Of a stretch of 64,000 nt of DNA, positions 58,535 to 64,000 are shown one piece after another. Below the pieces are notes generated by a model. That model made no database searches. It saw nothing but the letters and a program-made list of their open reading frames with translations, and was not told where the DNA came from. The stretch's first letter is position 1; every line of letters starts with the position of its first letter. Made by a program: the position numbers and the translations under genes. This DNA is from Polytrichum commune (lineage: Eukaryota; Streptophyta; Polytrichopsida; Polytrichales; Polytrichaceae): assembly GCA_950295325.1 (NCBI GenBank), contig OX485808.1:5460501-5524500 (forward strand), given 5' to 3'.

Positions 58535-61500
58535 TCACCTTTCACACATGTCGAGAGCACTTGAGCTTTGATTGTTGACAGGGGAGATGGTGAAGAGCTT
58601 GCCAAGGTTGGGAGGAAGGGATTTTTCAAACACCAGGTCTGGTTTCACGCATATTGTAAAATCCAATAACCTATTGCTATTCTCTGAAGATTGTGTTTGG
58701 ATTGACTGGTCAGACAAATCACTCCTCCTTTTGGTAATTTGGATTTTTCCGTGATGTTTCGTCGCAGTGATGGCTATGGCTATGTCATTGGGGAATAGTG
58801 ATCGCCACACAAATGCATGGAGAAGGGTTACACATGAAAGGCCAACAACGGTAATTGAGGCAATGAGGGCAAGAGAGACTGCGAGTCCCCTTGTAATATT
58901 GCTCGGCACCGCTTCTGCATAATGGATGGAGGCTATGGCAGCTGCCGACATGGGAAATGTGTAAGCCCACCACGCAATGGAAAATCTGCACAGATAGATG
59001 AAAAGAAAAAGATAAATCATCATTGATTGTTTGACATGTTAAGGAACCTTATAAGACAAGATGATCCTCACCAAGGAAAATAATCAAGCAAACAAGAAGG
59101 TAGATGGGTATTCAAAGGTTGATTTTTCCAACTAGTCCACTTCTCATAGGATATAAACCACGCAATTAGTACAGGATGGTTAGCAAATCCAAGTCAAGGT
59201 GTAACCACTTTTCCTCATAAATTTCAAAGCTCATGTGATTATCTTATTCATTATGAAAGTGAAGATTCTAATGCTCATTAAATTGGTCATTTAGGTCCCC
59301 ATCAATTATGTTTTGAGCTTAGATGGTTATCTTATTTTGAGCATGTAGTCCAATCTTTTTCTAACACGTGATGCATTTTTGAAATCCGTTTCTGGAGCCA
59401 CATCTAACCTCGTATCACTCAAACATAGGATTCTGGTTAAGATAAGTAACCGAATTAGACTTGTCTACCTTACACAACAATCGCATATACAGAATAACTA
59501 GTCACACAGGCACTGATATTGGGTGGACCCTAAGTACCATCACCACTTTTGAATATCTCGGACGGAAATAGATGGCCAACTGGTAAGCTTGGTACCATGT
59601 ACTCATAGATACTTGAAAGAGTCATGAACTTCTGGGGCCCCTGTGTGATAGACAGTAAAAGCTAGAAAGCTGGAAACTGGCATAGACAGAGAGTAACATG
59701 TACCTGGTGCCTCTGAAAAAGTTGAACCGAACTCCCTGAAATTGCACCAAATGCAAAACACCTCATGAGTCAACAATTTTGATTTGAGTCCCACATTGAC
59801 AGAAGTTTATGTAAATGAAAACCAGTTTGTATACAAGCACAGGAGCCCTGAAGTTCAACACCTCTGTCCCAATGTCTAGGGTTCTTGCAGACATACCACT
59901 TTCACCAACAGTCCCATTTTACCTTTGTCTTCAAGTGGATGCGTCTAATTTGGAAATTGATTGTAATTGAGCAGCTATATTTGAGTGGTATGTGGTTAGG
60001 TGAGCCTCCAAAAATGGATATCAAAGACACATGTGTTTAAGAAAATTGGACTACATGCTCAAAAAAATAATATACTGTTCTAAGCTCACTAGTCAACACA
60101 GTGGGGGTATCTATATGAGCATTCAATGAGCATGAGAATCTTCACTTTGATAATGATAACATATTCAAAATTATGAGGAAATTGGCTATGGTACTGATAT
60201 GAATTTGTTGACCATCTCATACTAATTGTGTATTTCATATCCTAGGAAAAGTGGCTTAGTCAGAAAAAGTTAACCATTTAAGACCTATCTACCTTAACTA
60301 CTAAACAGAGGTGATGAACTTCAGGGCCCTTGTGAAGAAATGCTATTAAATTGTGCCTGAATTGCAATGGATCGAGAGACTTGTGTGGAAATGCATACCA
60401 GCAACACATAGAGGAAGAGCGAAAGGAAGAAGAAGATCTTGGAGACGCTGCCAAAGGAGCCGATGATATACTTCCATGACACGCTCGCATTGCTAGGAAT
60501 GGCGACGAACAAGAAGTAGACGGGGTGAAGCTCCTTGGGCAACACGACGTTGGTGGGCAATCGTTGGTAGAGCGTGACAAACAACACGAGGTAGTGTGCG
60601 AGCCCGATTGCCCAGAACAGGATGGCGATTTCTGACAACCCGACGATTTGTGCGAGTTTCGCGCCGACGAAGTTGCCGACGACCGACAAGTGTGTTGATG
60701 GGTTGGCAATCTTTGAGAGCCGGCGCTCACCGCCAGATAACCACTGGCCGTAGAGTTTCAGCTCGAGTGCAACAATGGGCACCATCAGAATCACCCAGAG
60801 CGCCGGCCCCACCAAAGAGCCCGGTGTGGCTGCGGCCGCGGGCACACCCTGCGCGAGGAACATGGCTGAAATCCAAGGCGTGAAGAAGTAGTTGACGCGC
60901 ACCGGGTGGTGGAACTCGCGCCTTACGGCCTCGAAGTACACTATACATTTCGCGGCGTAAATGGCCAAGAGAGTCAAGAGGGTGCAGACGGCGAGCCACC
61001 AAATGGCTACATGGATCCATGCGGGGATGTGGAGGAAGCTCATGCATGGCATGGTATGGATGTCTTTCCACATCACACTTTGGCATCCGAGGCCTAAGGT
61101 TATGCGGAAAACTCCGATCGGGACGCGGAGTAGGAACGGCCATTCCTCATCCATGGGCAGAAGCAAGTCTTCCGATTCCTGCGAAAATGTTTTCAAAAGA
61201 AAAGACAACAATATCATCAAACACAAATTTCACTAAAACACAAATATTTTCTACGAATTCGGCTAGATTTTGCAAAGCTGTTACTGCCCAGAGTTTCTGG
61301 AAAGTTCAGGCAGCCCCTACAATCCAGAGAAGATCCAGATAGAACTAAATCAGGGAAGCAAGTCTTCCGATTCCTATCAATTAAATTACAACAATATCAC
61401 ACCACAAATGCCACTAAACAGACAGTTTTGACAAATCCAGCTGAATTTTGCAAAGTTGTATCTGCTGAATTGCTCCCAGAGTTTCTGAAAGCTTCTATCG

Positions 61501-63887
61501 AGAGACTAAAACCCAGAAAAGATGCAGGAAGGAAGAACTCGGGGACGAAGTAGCTGCCTAGAAAAAATTCAGACCGGCAAAAGGATTGTAACTACATCGG
61601 TGACAGTGAGAAGGAGAATCTGTGCATCAAATCAACAGCTTGAAATACTATGAAATTGCAGGGAGGAAATTCTCAAGGGACATAAATCCCACCGAATGTA
61701 TGCAATTCTCAGAGTTTGAATGGAGGTCTCACAGGTAGTATTTTTCTCAAGAGTTACTGGCCGCCAAAATACTACCACCAGGAGGCCTCCTATGCACATT
61801 CAAAGAACGCCACACAAGCACCAAAGATCTTCTGGGTCAGTCAGTGATAAGAATTTCTGGCACTATCTAGGAAAATTTTCTAGGGACTCATTCGATCAAG
61901 ATTCACTGCTCAACCTAGAACTAGCTAAATTGATGCAAAGCTTAAGTTTTGCTTGGTGCTAGTGAGTTTCTGAAAGCTTCCATCTAGCCTCTAAAAATGC
62001 CCCAGAAAAGATGCAGAAAGAGAGTTAAAAATCTCAAGGAATTTGCAAACAAGTAAGAAAGAGCGGCAAAAGGAGAAAAACTATGAAATTGCAGGGAGGA
62101 GATTCTCAAGGGACATGCATCCCATGAGCGAATATGTATATAATTCTCACAGTTTGAATCGAGGTCTCACAGGTGATAATTTTCTCAAGTTTTTACTGCC
62201 CGCCAGAATACTACCATCCGGAGGACTGCGATGCACAAACAACAAACAAAGAACGCCACACAACCAGAAAGATCTTCTAGGTCAGTCAGTCAATCAGTCA
62301 TCAGAATTTCTCGCTTATCAGGAAACTTTCTATGTCAGCAAAGATTCCTTTATACAAAATGAGCTTTGCACATCAGAAGAAAACAAAATCATCAGAAGGA
62401 AATCTGAACAAATGCATATTGTTCCCAAGATCAACAAATCGTCAAACCGGAATGCAAATGCGGCTTCTCTCTCGACGGTTGTTGGTTTGGAAATACAGAA
62501 CTCCAAAAACCTCCAAACAAAAATTCTGGCAGTGGAAAGATTGAACCTCATACAGAGATATTGCAGAGGTTTGAACAAAGCCACACACTCCATTTTCTCC
62601 CAAGATCATCGACATATTATCTACCCAGAATCCAAATACGCTTTCTCGACAATTGTTAGTTTGAAAACACAATTTCATCTCCAAAGCCTCTAAACCAAAA
62701 ATCCCAAAAATCCTCAAAAAAAACTCCAAGCATTTCTGTCAGTCCCGAGATTGATTCAACCTCCAGCAAACCTTGGCAGTTTGGAAATAGAACTCTCCAC
62801 AATTATTGTTAGTTTGGAAACACAAATTCATCTCCAAAAACCTCTAAACAAAAAATCATCTCGGAAAAATCTCAAAAAATCTCAAAAAAAACTCCAAAAC
62901 ATTTCTGTCATCCCCGAGATGGATTGAACCTCCATTTATTCATACCTTGGGAGTTTCGAGCTCCGGTCCCTTGAGAGCGTCGAAGAATCGGCCGGCACTC
63001 ACATCCTTTGCACTCGGCTGCTGATCCTCACTAACCTCGACCTCACGCGGTGCAACAACAGCATGCCCTTCTTCGCATTTCCGCCAGCTGCTCTCCGCAT
63101 GGACGTCGAAGCTCGTCCTGGGGCTCCTGCTGCTCAACCCCGCCGTCCGAAACATCCCGTAATTACCCCGCCGGTTGCGGGACGTCCTGGCTGCCGCCGA
63201 CGTCGGCGACTCGTCGACAACGACGTCCTGCCCGAATTCCAGAAAACTGCGCGGTACTACAAACGGGGACTCACCATCGCGACCGAAAGGCATCAACAAC
63301 GGCCCCGAATTAAACACCGTCGGGTGGAGTGCCTCGTGGGCTCGGACGCCCACCGGCGACGAAGGCTGCGAGTGACATAACCTACTTATGTTGCTCCTCG
63401 AAAACGTCGAGAATGTCGACGAGAACGTCGGCGTCTTCAGATTATTAGCCGTGATGTTTTTGGACGAGAACGTCGGCGTCTTCAAATTATTGGCCGTGAT
63501 GTTTTTGGACGAGAACGAAGCCGTCGACGAGTTTCGTCGGCCGCCAACACCATTCCACAACCTCCACCTCCCCGACGACGGCGGCTGCTCCCCCGGTCCA
63601 CAAATTTCGTCAACAGAATCGTCGAAAGTGTCATCTGCATCATCTGCTTCTCGCTGTTCGATGATTGGGGTCTCCACAGAATTGTTGACTGTGTGCGGCG
63701 ACGAAGCACTTTGGGTTTGGGTTTGGCGGCGACATGGTAAGGGTTCGGATTTTGGGAAGTTTGTCGAGTTCGAGAATGAGAATCTTGAAGACGGCGAGAA
63801 AGTTTGTGATGAGGAGCAGCCTGGAATTATCACATCCGAGTCTGTGGAGTGGCAGAGAGTGGTCATGGAAGTTTCGCGGCGCAGCAA
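58535..63887 (-). CDS. SLAC/SLAH-type slow anion channel (four exons)
   Basis: Exons 62946-63887, 60399-61178, 59704-59735 and 58535-58985; phases join cleanly to give 734 residues. The third is a 32-nt micro-exon (GVRFNFFRGT) that completes the conserved NFFRGxxFSIAWW stretch. Exon 1 is a Ser-rich cytosolic N-terminus with a duplicated 15-residue segment (SSKNITANNLKTPTF, residues 126-155) ending in GRFFDALKGPELE, typical of SLAH2/3. The channel core starts EEWPFLLRVPIGVF and includes FEAVRREFHHPVRVNYFF, YGQWLSGGERRLSKIANP, LFVTLYQRLPTN and LPKELHPVYFLFVAIP, then FSIAWWAYTFPM and LFPNDIAIAI, giving the ten-helix TehA-like fold. These are plasma-membrane chloride/nitrate channels, opened by kinases acting on the N- and C-tails. 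The N-tail is longer than in angiosperm SLAC1. Intron 1 is 1.77 kb and repetitive. Confidence 0.94.
61165..62935. repeat. overlapping tandem duplications in SLAC/SLAH intron 1
   Basis: Three duplications can be read. (i) 61165-61340 is repeated at about 61350-61515, and the copy includes the first 19 bp of exon 2 (AGCAAGTCTTCCGATTCCT) plus an AG, giving a decoy acceptor. (ii) 61650-61970 is repeated at about 62080-62340 (ATGAAATTGCAGGGAGGA, CAAAGAACGCCACACAA). (iii) 62640-62760 is repeated at about 62815-62935 (AAAAAAACTCCAA, CATTTCTGTCA). Confidence 0.7.
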
Positions 63888-64000
63888 GCTCGCGGGTGCG
63901 AACTTTCCTGGTGTTTGTCTCGAAGAAGAAGAATCTAGGTTGTAGTACTTGTCTGCTGCATCATCGGCATTGAAGAAGTGATCTAATGCTGTTGCTGAAT

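Noticed and set aside
1-64000. tRNA, rRNA and CRISPR-like arrays
   Set aside because: No tRNA B-box/cloverleaf, no rRNA core sequence and no short regular repeat-spacer array was seen; the tandem arrays here have long adjoining units without spacers.

Overview
The window looks like nuclear DNA of a land plant whose sperm swim, most likely a bryophyte and perhaps a liverwort close to Marchantia. Three things point there. The split genes are plant types: a SLAC/SLAH anion channel, an aleurain/cathepsin-H protease and a gamma-carbonic-anhydrase-like complex I subunit. There are plant telomere repeats (CCCTAAA). Two genes pair a linker-histone globular domain with a long Arg-rich tail, an architecture reported for liverwort sperm protamine precursors. 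The species is inferred, not proven.

Layout. 1-5.8 kb: gene-poor, AT-rich, with a dispersed repeat. 5.87-10.06 kb: a 5'-truncated non-LTR retrotransposon with an almost G-free sense strand, running RT - unknown region - RNase H - CCHC - nuclease-like C-terminus, with hairpins in its tail. 10.4-11.2 kb: short telomeric tract and TA-flanked MITEs. 11.4-12.2 kb: intronless gamma-CA-like gene. 15.4-16.2 kb: LINE ORF1 (DUF4283-like) relic. 19.0-23.2 kb: two-exon H1/protamine gene set among three tandem arrays; the intronic array is made of decayed copies of its own exon 1. 23.8-28.3 kb: pogo-like MITE, LINE relic and a non-autonomous hAT element with an 8-bp TSD. 29.0-33.5 kb: eight-exon cysteine protease. 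35-42 kb: intergenic with a small foldback repeat family. 43.45-47.6 kb: a Harbinger-type element (TAA TSD) next to a long-arm foldback element with a 9-bp TSD (Mutator-like). 50.2-50.7 kb: EXO1 pseudogene fragment. 52.05-52.14 kb: miRNA-precursor-like hairpin. 54.8-55.35 kb: single-exon H1/protamine gene with a 29-residue tail module. 58.5-63.9 kb: four-exon SLAC/SLAH channel.

The real genes are few and unrelated in pathway: mitochondrial complex I assembly (gamma-CAL), vacuolar proteolysis (aleurain), plasma-membrane anion efflux (SLAH) and, by inference, sperm chromatin packing (two H1/protamine genes 33 kb apart). A theme of the window is local tandem duplication in introns and flanks, in two genes copying an exon edge together with its splice site. 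Exon limits were read by eye from GT/AG sites and frame continuity. Family assignments rest on recognised motifs, not on database searches.
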